56,523 nt of DNA from Acidimicrobiia bacterium. Its GTDB lineage: Bacteria > Actinomycetota > Acidimicrobiia > Acidimicrobiales > Bin134. A program made the position numbers and the translations under genes. The stretch is taken from NCBI GenBank assembly GCA_022827405.1, contig JAJDTA010000042.1:1-56523 (forward strand), given 5' to 3'. The notes below the pieces were generated by a model. The model made no database searches. It worked only from the letters and a program-made list of their open reading frames with translations, and was not told where the DNA came from. This document shows positions 20,139-30,558 of the stretch, piece after piece; the stretch's first letter is position 1, and every line of letters starts with the position of its first letter.

Positions 20139-20516
20139 TCAAAGGTTCCAGATTGTGCGGTCCCGCATCTCTGCGAAGACGTCTTCGGCTCTCGCCAGTA
20201 ACCGGCGGTGGGACAACAGCGCCATGGGGTTGCCTTCAAACGTGACTTCCCCATTCAACACTGCTTCCTCAGCCGAGAGCTCTCCTTTGGCAATGGCCAC
20301 CGCCGTCTCGCGGGCTTGGCTGAAAGCCACCTCAGGATCGGGGGCTGGCCCAGAGCTGACGCGAGCGCCCTCACCGTCGAACACCATGTGGAATATCACC
20401 TCACCCACTTGCTGTTGGACCGCGAATCGATCGCCGTCCGGCGCGCACAACCCCGACGCCCGCAGTGCGGCGTCTGCCTCCTCGATCCACTCGTCGCTCA
20501 AGTACTCCAGCACCAA
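20139..20516 (-). CDS. SCP2 sterol-carrier-like domain protein
   Basis: A 125-residue protein resembling the SCP2 lipid-binding fold. Strands around VIFHMVFDGEGARV are followed by PDPEVAFSQARETAVAIAKGEL and VTFEGNPMALLSHRRLL, the helix and loop order typical of SCP2-type proteins in actinobacteria. These proteins are thought to hold hydrophobic ligands; no substrate can be assigned. The start is TTG (or the adjacent GTG). It faces the unknown gene at 20541, with only 24 bp between the two starts. Confidence 0.7.
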   Translation of the reverse strand: MVLEYLSDEWIEEADAALRASGLCAPDGDRFAVQQQVGEVIFHMVFDGEGARVSSGPAPDPEVAFSQARETAVAIAKGELSAEEAVLNGEVTFEGNPMALLSHRRLLARAEDVFAEMRDRTIWNL

Positions 20517-20540
20517 GTCCTACCGTACTGAGGTAGGTAT
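20517..20540. promoter_or_regulatory. Divergent start region with inverted repeat CCTACC-N7-GGTAGG
   Basis: CCTACC (20519-20524) and GGTAGG (20532-20537) form a perfect inverted repeat between two divergent genes. Each arm lies in the position of a Shine-Dalgarno sequence for its own gene, so the symmetry may come from two ribosome-binding sites facing each other. An operator is the alternative. Confidence 0.4.
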
Positions 20541-21194
20541 ATGACTTCTGCACCGACGCACCGACTGTGGGCCGAGTCGTGGTATGGCGATTTCGCTGCG
20601 CCAGACGGATCGGTGGGGGGCTATGCGCAGCTTACGCTGTGGCCCAACCTGGGGCGGAGCTGGTTCTGGTCGGCGCTGGTCGGTCCCGACCGCCGTCCTG
20701 TTGTGTTGGTGGAGACCGACGCCCCGCTACCCCGGCCCTCCACCCTGGAACTTCGAGCACCCGGGCTGTGGACCGAGTTCATCGAACAGATCCCCGACGA
20801 ACACTTCACCGTGGATTTGGAGGCGTTCGCAGTGGCCCTCGACGATCCCGAAGAAGTGTTCGGGCTGGGCTGGGGCGACCGGGTGCCCTACGGCCTGGAG
20901 CTGGAGTGGGAGTCGTCGCCCGACAAATTGGACATTGTCCACGGCCAAGTGCTGGTGGGTGATGAGACGATTGAGCTGGACGGCCGGGGCCGTCGCTTCC
21001 ACTGGGAGGGCCTGCCCGCCTGGTGGGACCAGGAGTGGACCAACGGCCCAACCGACGGCACTGTCATTGCCTCCGCCCCTCTCCCCGCCGACCACCCTGA
21101 GACCTCTCAGCGCGCCCGTTTGGAGCGATCCCTGGTCGCTAGTTCCGACGGGCCTGCGTGGACCGAGCAGAACTTGCTACGAGGTCTAGTTTGA
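20541..21194 (+). CDS. Hypothetical protein, tryptophan-rich
   Basis: A 217-residue soluble protein with no signal peptide or membrane segment. It is rich in Trp and acidic residues, with motifs such as AESWYGDFAAPDGSVGGYAQ, LGRSWFWSALVGP and WGDRVPYGLELEW. The alternating hydrophobic pattern suggests a beta-rich fold, possibly a lipocalin- or AttH-like domain of the type found in actinobacterial lipid metabolism. I cannot assign it to a named family with confidence. The start is supported by GAGG a few bases upstream. It diverges from the SCP2-like gene, and the two may be co-regulated. Confidence 0.7.
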   Translation: MTSAPTHRLWAESWYGDFAAPDGSVGGYAQLTLWPNLGRSWFWSALVGPDRRPVVLVETDAPLPRPSTLELRAPGLWTEFIEQIPDEHFTVDLEAFAVALDDPEEVFGLGWGDRVPYGLELEWESSPDKLDIVHGQVLVGDETIELDGRGRRFHWEGLPAWWDQEWTNGPTDGTVIASAPLPADHPETSQRARLERSLVASSDGPAWTEQNLLRGLV

Positions 21195-21206
21195 AGAGGC
21201 ACGCAT

Positions 21207-21839
21207 CTATTTCGCGTGTGTGGGAAGCCATCCCTCTGGAGCCTGGATCAGGTGTCCTGATGACGTAGTGACTGTTGCCGGCAGATGGCAGGAGAGAATG
21301 GTGGTTCGCGAAATTCTCTTGTGTGCGTGGGCCGCCCTTTGCAGTTCAAAGGAGTTTCGCTTAGGTGGGAAAGCGACCACGATCCGTTTCTCTGGTGTAC
21401 GTGAGCGAACCGAATCAATGGCTGGTGCCAAATCCCCATCACCGGATATCAAAATGGCAATATCAAATCTATCGTCGTGAGCGTCTTCCAAAAGACGTAC
21501 GGCGATATTGATATCGGTCTTCTTTTCCTCACGTTGGAGCCACGAATGCCCACACGAGTAGCAGTGCACGTCTTTTGACTGGAAATACCCGTAGTCGATG
21601 AAGACTCCCCCCAACCCTTCTATGGCATCGACAAATCGCGACTGTCGCTCAGACTTCCTTGGGTCATTCCGCACTCGAGTAGTGAAATAGCGGACGAATT
21701 CGAGTTGCTGGCCCTTCCGCATCTGAGATTTGCATACTGCGCGGATATCCAGCCAACGCGAAGTTCGTAAACGGGCATCGATGAGCCCGTGGTAGAGGTT
21801 GTATCCGTCGATGTAGGCGACGACCCGGTTGGCAGTCAT
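21207..21839 (-). CDS. NYN-domain (LabA/DUF88-like) putative ribonuclease
   Basis: A 210-residue protein with a PIN-like NYN nuclease fold. VVAYIDGYNLYHGL at residues 6-19 gives the first catalytic aspartate, EEKKTDINIAVRLLEDA the central acidic pair, and AILISGDGDLAPAIDSVR the C-terminal aspartates. CYSCGHSW at about residue 93 adds a CxxC pair, possibly half of a zinc-binding site. NYN proteins often cleave RNA, and some sit in defence or toxin modules; no partner gene is visible. A 60-base hand count (21481-21540) gives about 48% G+C, clearly below its neighbours. This suggests the gene was acquired. Confidence 0.85.
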   Translation of the reverse strand: MTANRVVAYIDGYNLYHGLIDARLRTSRWLDIRAVCKSQMRKGQQLEFVRYFTTRVRNDPRKSERQSRFVDAIEGLGGVFIDYGYFQSKDVHCYSCGHSWLQREEKKTDINIAVRLLEDAHDDRFDIAILISGDGDLAPAIDSVRSRTPEKRIVVAFPPKRNSFELQRAAHAHKRISRTTILSCHLPATVTTSSGHLIQAPEGWLPTHAK

Positions 21840-22022
21840 GTGAATCTGAGCCTAGCCACGGGGTGTGACACATTTGCCCAGGTAGTGGATAGTATCCAGA
21901 CGACTGAAAAATCGTGGCGAATTGTCGCTCCAGGATGTAACGTATTCCTTGTACCACCCCGGGGTGAGTAGCCTCGGGCCGACAGCCCCGACTCCGGTCG
22001 GGGCTTGTCTATTTTCTGGGGT
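21840..22022. other. Lower-GC intergenic region between NYN and DUF368 genes
   Basis: This stretch holds no convincing gene. It contains the presumed promoter of the NYN gene (minus strand), the near-palindrome TGGATAGTATCCA around 21889-21901, and a plus-oriented terminator hairpin at 21984-22016. Confidence 0.5.
21984..22016 (+). terminator. Rho-independent terminator-like hairpin
   Basis: AGCCCCGAC, loop TCCG, GTCGGGGCT forms a perfect 9-bp GC-rich stem (21984-22005), followed by TGTCTATTTTCT. The T-run follows the stem on the plus strand, yet both neighbouring genes are on the minus strand. The transcript it would end is not evident. Confidence 0.6.
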
Positions 22023-22946
22023 TCAGTCTGGCGAGCGGGTTAGGCGGGAGAGAACGAGAACCAGGGAGGAGGCAGCGGCGGCCAGGAGGGCGGGAAGCCA
22101 GAGGTCGGCCGCGGGGGCCCAGCCCAGGCGGGTTCCGTCGATGGTCTCCTCCGCGTGGCGGCTGATCACGCCCACTCCGGCGGGCCAGGGCCACAGCACC
22201 CGCAGCGAGCCCAGCAGCAGTCCGATCATCACAGCCAGGGTGTAGTCATGCCAGCGGTCGAGCACCCGGCCGATCAGGTTCGAGAACAGGGCCAGCCCCA
22301 CCACTGCCCCCACGGCCAGTGCGGCCAGATCAGCCCAGACGCGGTTGTCCACCGCGGCGATCGCGGCGGGGTACACCCCCAGCATAAGCAGGATGAACGA
22401 TCCGGAGATGCCGGGCAGCAGCATGGCGCATACCGCCACGACCCCCGACCCGAACAGTGCCAGAACTGTCGGATCTGCCACCGGCCCCGACTGGAGTCCC
22501 AGCAGCCAGAAGAACAACCCGCCCACCACCAGCGAGGTCAGGGCAAGCCTTGCGCTGGGATTCTCCACCATTTTCCAGGCCACCACCACCGATGCCGCCA
22601 CCAGCCCGAAAAACAGCCCGGCCATGGCTTCGGGCTCGTCGGTCAGCAGTTCGTCGATCACCGACGCCAGGGCCACCACCGCGACCACGATGCCCGCCAG
22701 CAGGGGCACGGCGAACCACCAGTCGAAACTCCTCAACCGTTCCCCTGCCCCCCTCCACCTGCCCCGCAGCAACGCCCCCAGCACCCCGGCTCCGGCCCGC
22801 ACGGTGTCAATGAGCCGGGTATAGATCCCCAGCAGCAGCGCCACGGTGCCCCCCGACACGCCGGGCACCACGTCGGCCGCCCCCATGAGCACTCCCCGCG
22901 CCGCGTGGCGGACGACGTCGTTTGCCTTGCCGATGGCCGACATCAA
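22023..22946 (-). CDS. popT: DUF368 polyprenyl-phosphate transporter
   Basis: A 307-residue polytopic membrane protein of the DUF368 family. Members have been shown to act as undecaprenyl-phosphate flippases (PopT), returning the lipid carrier for cell-wall synthesis. The family signature GVLMGAADVVPGVSGGTVALLLGIY is near the N-terminus, and an inverted second copy, LLPGISGSFILLMLGVY, occurs mid-protein, as expected for an internally duplicated fold. Eight or more hydrophobic segments follow. It is 12 bp from the OsmC gene on the same strand. The symbol rests on family membership only. Confidence 0.85.
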   Translation of the reverse strand: MMSAIGKANDVVRHAARGVLMGAADVVPGVSGGTVALLLGIYTRLIDTVRAGAGVLGALLRGRWRGAGERLRSFDWWFAVPLLAGIVVAVVALASVIDELLTDEPEAMAGLFFGLVAASVVVAWKMVENPSARLALTSLVVGGLFFWLLGLQSGPVADPTVLALFGSGVVAVCAMLLPGISGSFILLMLGVYPAAIAAVDNRVWADLAALAVGAVVGLALFSNLIGRVLDRWHDYTLAVMIGLLLGSLRVLWPWPAGVGVISRHAEETIDGTRLGWAPAADLWLPALLAAAASSLVLVLSRLTRSPD

Positions 22947-22958
22947 CCAGGTTGGGCG

Positions 22959-23402
22959 TTAGCCCGCGAACACTGCTTCGGTAGTGAAGGACATGCCCCC
23001 TTCGAGGGTGCGGCGCACGGGACAGCGGCGGGCGATGTCTTCCAGTCGGGCCCGCTGGACGTCGTCGAAGTCGCCTTCGATGAAAATCTGGCTGCGCACC
23101 CGGTCGATGAAGCCCGAGGCGTCGGCCTCGCAATCGTCGCAATCGCGAGCGTGAACCCGGTCGTGCTCGAAGCGGGCGGAAATCGAGTGGAGTCTCCATC
23201 CTTTGCGCTGGCAGTACATCGACAGGGTGATGCAGGTGCAGGCCGCCACTGACGACAGGAGGATCTCGTAGGGGTTGGGGCCGGTGTCGCCCCCGCCCAG
23301 GTCTTCGGGCTCATCGGCCGCCCACAGGTGCGAGCCCGAGCGGAGTTCCACAGCGAAGTTCTGGCCGCTCTCGATCTTGAGATCGGCAGTAACGGTGGTC
23401 AT
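22959..23402 (-). CDS. OsmC/Ohr family protein
   Basis: A 147-residue OsmC-fold protein, usually a thiol-dependent peroxidase that reduces organic hydroperoxides. GPNPYEILLSSVAACTCIT holds the first cysteine region, and DIARRCPVRRTL holds the second conserved cysteine. Two more cysteines in ARDCDDCEA are unusual for the family and could bind metal or form a disulfide. It lies between sdhB (15 bp upstream) and the DUF368 gene, all on the minus strand, and may be read through from the sdh operon. Confidence 0.85.
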   Translation of the reverse strand: MTTVTADLKIESGQNFAVELRSGSHLWAADEPEDLGGGDTGPNPYEILLSSVAACTCITLSMYCQRKGWRLHSISARFEHDRVHARDCDDCEADASGFIDRVRSQIFIEGDFDDVQRARLEDIARRCPVRRTLEGGMSFTTEAVFAG

Positions 23403-23417
23403 GCTTTGACGCTACCG

Positions 23418-26103
<2,686 letters not shown>

Positions 26104-26104
<1 letters not shown>

Positions 26105-26907
26105 CAGTGCTCCTCCCCTTCGGCGGCTCCGTGTTGTTGGAGCTCCTCCACGACCGAGCGGCCGTTGTCGTCGATCACCCCGGCCTGCACGAAGATCGGA
26201 AAGCTCAAATTTCCCACCAGGATGATCCCGGCCAGTCCGGCGGCCAGGTAGCGGCGCAGGTGGTTGTAGCGGGGGCTGTTGATTCCCAGGCTCTGGAACA
26301 TGCTCCAGGTGCCGTGGAAGATGTGGACGGCCAGGGCGGTGTTGGCCACGATGTACAGGATCGCCACTGGGATGCTGCCCAGGCTCTCCGAAACGTTGTG
26401 GTAGGGGTCGCCCCTAACGAAGTCGGGGTTGAACCAGCCCCAGGTGAGATCGGCCAGGTGGTAGAAGAGGTAAAGCCCGATGATGGGGCCGGTCCACCGC
26501 ATGGTGCGGGAGGCGAAGTTGGCCGCGATGTAGTTCCTGCCGCCGGGGTAGCGCTGGTCGGCGGCCAGGCTCATCCGGCTCAGGGAGTAGGCCGAGTGGA
26601 TGTGCAGGGCGAAGGCCAGGATCAGCCCGATGCGCATGATCCACAGCAGCCAGGTGCGGGGGAGGAGCTTGGTGCCCAGATCCCGCAGGGTCTCGGCGTA
26701 TTCGTGGATCTCCAGCGGCCCCTCGTAGAGATGGAGATTGCCGATCATGTGGACCACGATGAATCCCAGCAGCGCGATCCCGGTGAGACCCATCACCCAC
26801 TTCTTGCCCACCTCGGTCTGGTAGATGCTGAGCGGCCACGGGAGCCTCACCTTGGACTCCGACCGCACCGGCGGCGGCGTGCTCACTCTCGTCATGGATT
26901 GGACCAT
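26104..26907 (-). CDS. sdhC: Succinate dehydrogenase cytochrome b subunit (B-type)
   Basis: A 267-residue membrane anchor with about five hydrophobic helices, the first following [16 protein letters not shown]. Histidines in [29 protein letters not shown] and [11 protein letters not shown] are placed as expected for two heme b ligand sets. One long subunit in place of SdhC plus SdhD defines the B-type enzyme. It is the first gene of the operon. The GTG start at 26907 leaves 107 bp to the glycosidase-like gene. Confidence 0.92.
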
Positions 26908-27014
26908 CGGTTGCCTCCGCTCCAGGCCACCGGCAGCCCAGAACCTTCACGCCGACGGTACCGGCGCCCCACCCCCTGCGACTAGCCGAACCGGGGCATC
27001 AGCCAGCATGCGTG

Positions 27015-29117
27015 CTAGCTGAAGATGACCGCGTCGTAGCGGTTGGCGGCTTCCATGGGGCCGGTGAGTTGCAAGTGGAGGGCGGCGGGGCCGGAGGCAT
27101 CGGGAACTCTCCAGTTGATGATTCCCACCATCACGCATTCGTCTGAGCCCACTGCTCCGACCCAGCTCCAGGTTTGGCTGCCGCCGGGCCACTCGAGGGT
27201 GGCCTCCACCTGGAGTCCGGCCACCGGTTCTTGGCGGTCGCTCACCACGTGGACGCCTATCTCCAACTCGTCGCCGGAGGTCAACTCGGCGGCCAGCCGG
27301 TCAGCCACCACGATGACCGGCTGGCAGGCCCTGGCCAGGGCCTCGTAGGCCGGTTTGGGCCACCGCTGCCAGTCGAGCAGCGCAGTGGACACCGCAGGGT
27401 GGGAGTCGGCGAAGAAGTGCTGGCAGAATCCGGCTGCGGGCCGATACTTGAGCCGTCTCAGGGTTTCGATATGACGTCGCACCAGCATGGCCTGGTAGCC
27501 CCACGCCGCCTGCTGCCATTCCTCCAGGGTGGTGTGGTCGCGGGGCGGGACGTGGCGGTTCATGGCGGTAGCATCCAGCCCGTGGTCGCGGGCCAGTCGG
27601 GCCCAATCCAGGTCGGGCCACGTCTGCGGGCAGAGCAACGGCAGCCCCTTGGGCGGAGACTGGGCGCCGAACTGCGACACGAAGCGGACGGCCCGAGGCC
27701 AGCGGGCGGCGAGTTGCTCCAGATCCCTTTCGGAACCCCGATTCCAGCCCAGCCTCAGGTGGGTGTCGGTTCCGTCTAGGCGAGGCAGGTGGGGGAGCAC
27801 TCCGGAATAGGCCAACACTGGACGGGTGGGGTCTCGCCGCTCAATCTCCCGCTTGATGCTCCGATCCAGCACCGACAGGTTCCAACTCGGCCGCTGGTGA
27901 GACGCTAGGCGTCGGGCCATGCCGGGGGGACTCTCACTTGTTTGATTGGCGCTGTCGCCCAAGGGGTCGACATGTCCGCACCACAGCATCACGCTGGGGT
28001 GGGCACCCACTGTGCCGACGGCCGACTGGGCGCATTCGGTGGCCGCGTTTCGGCTGCCTTGGGGGAACGGACCCACCAGGGGGAGGTCTTGCCAGATCAG
28101 CATCCCAGCGTCGTCGGCCGCGTCGTACAGAGCAGGCGGGGCGACATGGCCGTACAACCGGATCAGATCGAGTCCCGCTTCTTTGGCCAACTCCACGTCG
28201 CGGCGCAGGCTGTCGGCGTCCACCTCGGCCCACCACGGGGAGGAGGGGCCGAAGCTGGTGCCTTTCAGGAACATCCTGACGCCGTTGATCGAAAACTGCC
28301 ACCGGTTCATTTCCACGGTTCGCAATCCGGTGCGCACCCGCCGTCGGTCGCTCAGCCCCCCTTGAGTGGTGCCCACTTCTACGGTGATGTCGTAGAGGGG
28401 TTGGTCACCCAACCGGTGGGGCCACCACCGGCGGGGTTCGGGCACTGTTACTCGCCACTCCACATGATTGAGCCCCGCGGCCAGCACATGATCGTCGGTG
28501 TGCTCCACCTCGCCCACGGTGGTGTGAAGGCGCACGAGGCCCGCTCGAGAAGCATCCAAATCGGCCTGCAAGGCCACCACTGCCCGTCGTTCGGAGGCGC
28601 CGAAGGTACCCACTCGCAGATCCAGAATTCGGATCTCCCCGGTGCTTTCCACCCTGACCGGCGCCCATAGCCCACCCGGATTGCCCGGCGGCAGCAGCTC
28701 CGGCGCCTGCCCCAGCGATCCCAGCATGTGGCTCCCGGAAATGTCCGACGAGCGGAACGGACACGACACCTCCAAGGCCAGCAGGTGCTCGCGCTGTCCG
28801 GCCATGGTCTCGGTCACGTCGAACTGGTGGGCCATGAAGTAGCCCTCCACGTCGCCCAGGTAGCCGCCATTCAGCCATACGTCGGCCTGATACAGCAGCC
28901 CTTCGAACACCAGCCACCGACGCTCACCCGCCGCCGGAGGCTGCTGGCTGAAGCGATGCCGATACCGCACCGAAGTCTCAGCGCCCAGCTCCGGAACCCG
29001 TCCCCAATGCCCCGGCACCGCCACCGGAACCCAGCCTGAGTCGTCAAACCCCTCATCAGGAAACCCCAGAAGGGCCTCGCCCCCCGGAGCCGCCACCCAT
29101 CTCCCGCCTAGGTCCAC
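27015..29117 (-). CDS. GH2 (beta-mannosidase-like) homologue, probably catalytically inactive
   Basis: A 700-residue protein with the GH2 layout: an N-terminal jelly-roll (about 1-170, with FEGLLYQADVWLNGGYLGD), an immunoglobulin-like domain, a TIM barrel from about 275 (NGVRMFLKGTSFGP), and a C-terminal beta region. Catalytic residues look lost. Where active enzymes have HPSxxxWCGNNE, this one has HPSVMLWCGHVDP (Asp384 in place of the acid/base Glu). Where they have the nucleophile in SEFGFQS, it has VSQFGAQS (Gln482). No signal peptide is seen, so it is probably cytoplasmic. It is transcribed away from the MoxR ATPase gene with 31 bp between starts. Inference: a carbohydrate-binding or structural role. 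Confidence 0.85.
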   Translation of the reverse strand: MDLGGRWVAAPGGEALLGFPDEGFDDSGWVPVAVPGHWGRVPELGAETSVRYRHRFSQQPPAAGERRWLVFEGLLYQADVWLNGGYLGDVEGYFMAHQFDVTETMAGQREHLLALEVSCPFRSSDISGSHMLGSLGQAPELLPPGNPGGLWAPVRVESTGEIRILDLRVGTFGASERRAVVALQADLDASRAGLVRLHTTVGEVEHTDDHVLAAGLNHVEWRVTVPEPRRWWPHRLGDQPLYDITVEVGTTQGGLSDRRRVRTGLRTVEMNRWQFSINGVRMFLKGTSFGPSSPWWAEVDADSLRRDVELAKEAGLDLIRLYGHVAPPALYDAADDAGMLIWQDLPLVGPFPQGSRNAATECAQSAVGTVGAHPSVMLWCGHVDPLGDSANQTSESPPGMARRLASHQRPSWNLSVLDRSIKREIERRDPTRPVLAYSGVLPHLPRLDGTDTHLRLGWNRGSERDLEQLAARWPRAVRFVSQFGAQSPPKGLPLLCPQTWPDLDWARLARDHGLDATAMNRHVPPRDHTTLEEWQQAAWGYQAMLVRRHIETLRRLKYRPAAGFCQHFFADSHPAVSTALLDWQRWPKPAYEALARACQPVIVVADRLAAELTSGDELEIGVHVVSDRQEPVAGLQVEATLEWPGGSQTWSWVGAVGSDECVMVGIINWRVPDASGPAALHLQLTGPMEAANRYDAVIFS

Positions 29118-29148
29118 CTGCTTAATCTATGGGCTAGGTTTCTCACCT

Positions 29149-30558
29149 ATGTCTCAACCCTCCACCCTCGGCGAGCTACGAGAATCCGGCTGGCAGTCGG
29201 TATCGGTCAAGCAAGAGATCCGTCGCAACGCGATCCAACGGATTCGAGCCGGCGAAGACCTGTTCCCCGGCATCTGGGGCTACGACGACACCGTCATCCC
29301 CCAACTGGAGACGGCGCTATTGGCTGGCCACGACATCATCTTTTTGGGTGAGCGGGGCCAGGCAAAGACCCGGATGATCCGCCTGGTGCTCGAATTGCTC
29401 GACGAGTGGATGCCGATTGTGGCTGGTTCCGAGGTGAACGACGACCCCGACAACCCGGTGTCCAAGCACGCCAAGGATCTGATCGCCGCCGAGGGTGACA
29501 ACACGCCGATCTCATGGGTCCATCGCAGTGAGCGCTACGGGGAGAAGCTGGCCACCCCCGATACCTCGATTGCCGATCTAATCGGTGAGGTGGACCCCAT
29601 CAAGGTGGCCGAGGGCCGGTACCTGTCCGACGAGCTGACCATCCACTACGGCCTGGTGCCCCGCACCAACCGGGGGGTGTTCGCCATCAACGAGCTGCCC
29701 GATCTGGCCGAGCGCATTCAGGTGGGGTTGCTCAACGTGCTGGAGGAGCGGGACGTGCAGATCCGGGGCCACAAGATCCGCTTGCCCCTCGACATCTTGT
29801 TGTTCGCGTCGGCCAACCCCGAGGACTACACCAACCGGGGCCGCATCATCACCCCGCTCAAAGACCGCTTCGGTGCCCAGATCCGCACCCACTATCCGAC
29901 TGACGTGGACATTGAGCTGGACATCACCGAGCAGGAGGCGACCGTACCCGAAGCCGACGTGCTGGTGACGATGCCGGACTTCATGAGCGAGGTGCTGGTG
30001 TATCTCAGTTTCTTGGCCCGACAGAGCCCCCATATCAACCAGCGATCGGGGGTGTCGGTGCGGTTGACGGTGTCCAACTACGAGACGCTGGCCGCAGCCG
30101 CCATCCGGCGAGCGCTTCGTACGGGCGAGGTCGTCGCGGTGCCCCGGGTGACCGACTTGGACGCGCTTACCCCGTCCACCCTGGGCAAGATCGAGATCGA
30201 GACCATTGAGGACGACCGCGATGCCGAGATCCTGGGCAACCTCCGCAAGGAGGCTGTCCGTCAAACCTTCAGAGACGCGGTCGACCATGAGGTGCAACAG
30301 CAGGTGATCGATGCCTTCGAGGAAGGTCGAGTGGTCAACGCCGGTGATGACATCTCCTCGGCCGACTATGCCGCCCTCGTGGACGAGGTGCCCGCCTTCG
30401 CCAGCGCGCTGGCCGCGCTGGGCTACGAGCCCGGCGATCTGGAAAACCCCGCGCTAGTGGCCAGCGGCATCGAGTTCGTGCTGGAAGGCCTCCACCTCTC
30501 CAAACGCCTCAATAAGGAATCCCTAGCCGGCGCTGCCGTCTACCGCGGCAGAACCTGA
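29149..30558 (+). CDS. MoxR/magnesium-chelatase-I-type AAA ATPase
   Basis: A 469-residue AAA+ ATPase. Walker A is GERGQAKT (residues 67-74), Walker B VFAINEL (177-183), sensor 1 LFASANPED (about 219-226) and an arginine-finger region RIITPLKDRF. It resembles BchI/ChlI but lies with no tetrapyrrole genes, so a MoxR-like role is more likely: remodelling a protein complex or inserting a cofactor together with a VWA partner (31796-33895). I recall a homologous pair in mycobacteria, Rv0958/Rv0959, in the same wider neighbourhood as sucCD and purNH. Here the pair is split by an opposite-strand gene whose 3' end overlaps this one by 19 bp. Confidence 0.87.
   Translation: MSQPSTLGELRESGWQSVSVKQEIRRNAIQRIRAGEDLFPGIWGYDDTVIPQLETALLAGHDIIFLGERGQAKTRMIRLVLELLDEWMPIVAGSEVNDDPDNPVSKHAKDLIAAEGDNTPISWVHRSERYGEKLATPDTSIADLIGEVDPIKVAEGRYLSDELTIHYGLVPRTNRGVFAINELPDLAERIQVGLLNVLEERDVQIRGHKIRLPLDILLFASANPEDYTNRGRIITPLKDRFGAQIRTHYPTDVDIELDITEQEATVPEADVLVTMPDFMSEVLVYLSFLARQSPHINQRSGVSVRLTVSNYETLAAAAIRRALRTGEVVAVPRVTDLDALTPSTLGKIEIETIEDDRDAEILGNLRKEAVRQTFRDAVDHEVQQQVIDAFEEGRVVNAGDDISSADYAALVDEVPAFASALAALGYEPGDLENPALVASGIEFVLEGLHLSKRLNKESLAGAAVYRGRT

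Noticed and set aside
29149-30558. True magnesium chelatase for bacteriochlorophyll
   Set aside because: No bch or H/D-subunit genes and no tetrapyrrole-specific enzymes lie nearby; the pair fits the MoxR/VWA class better.
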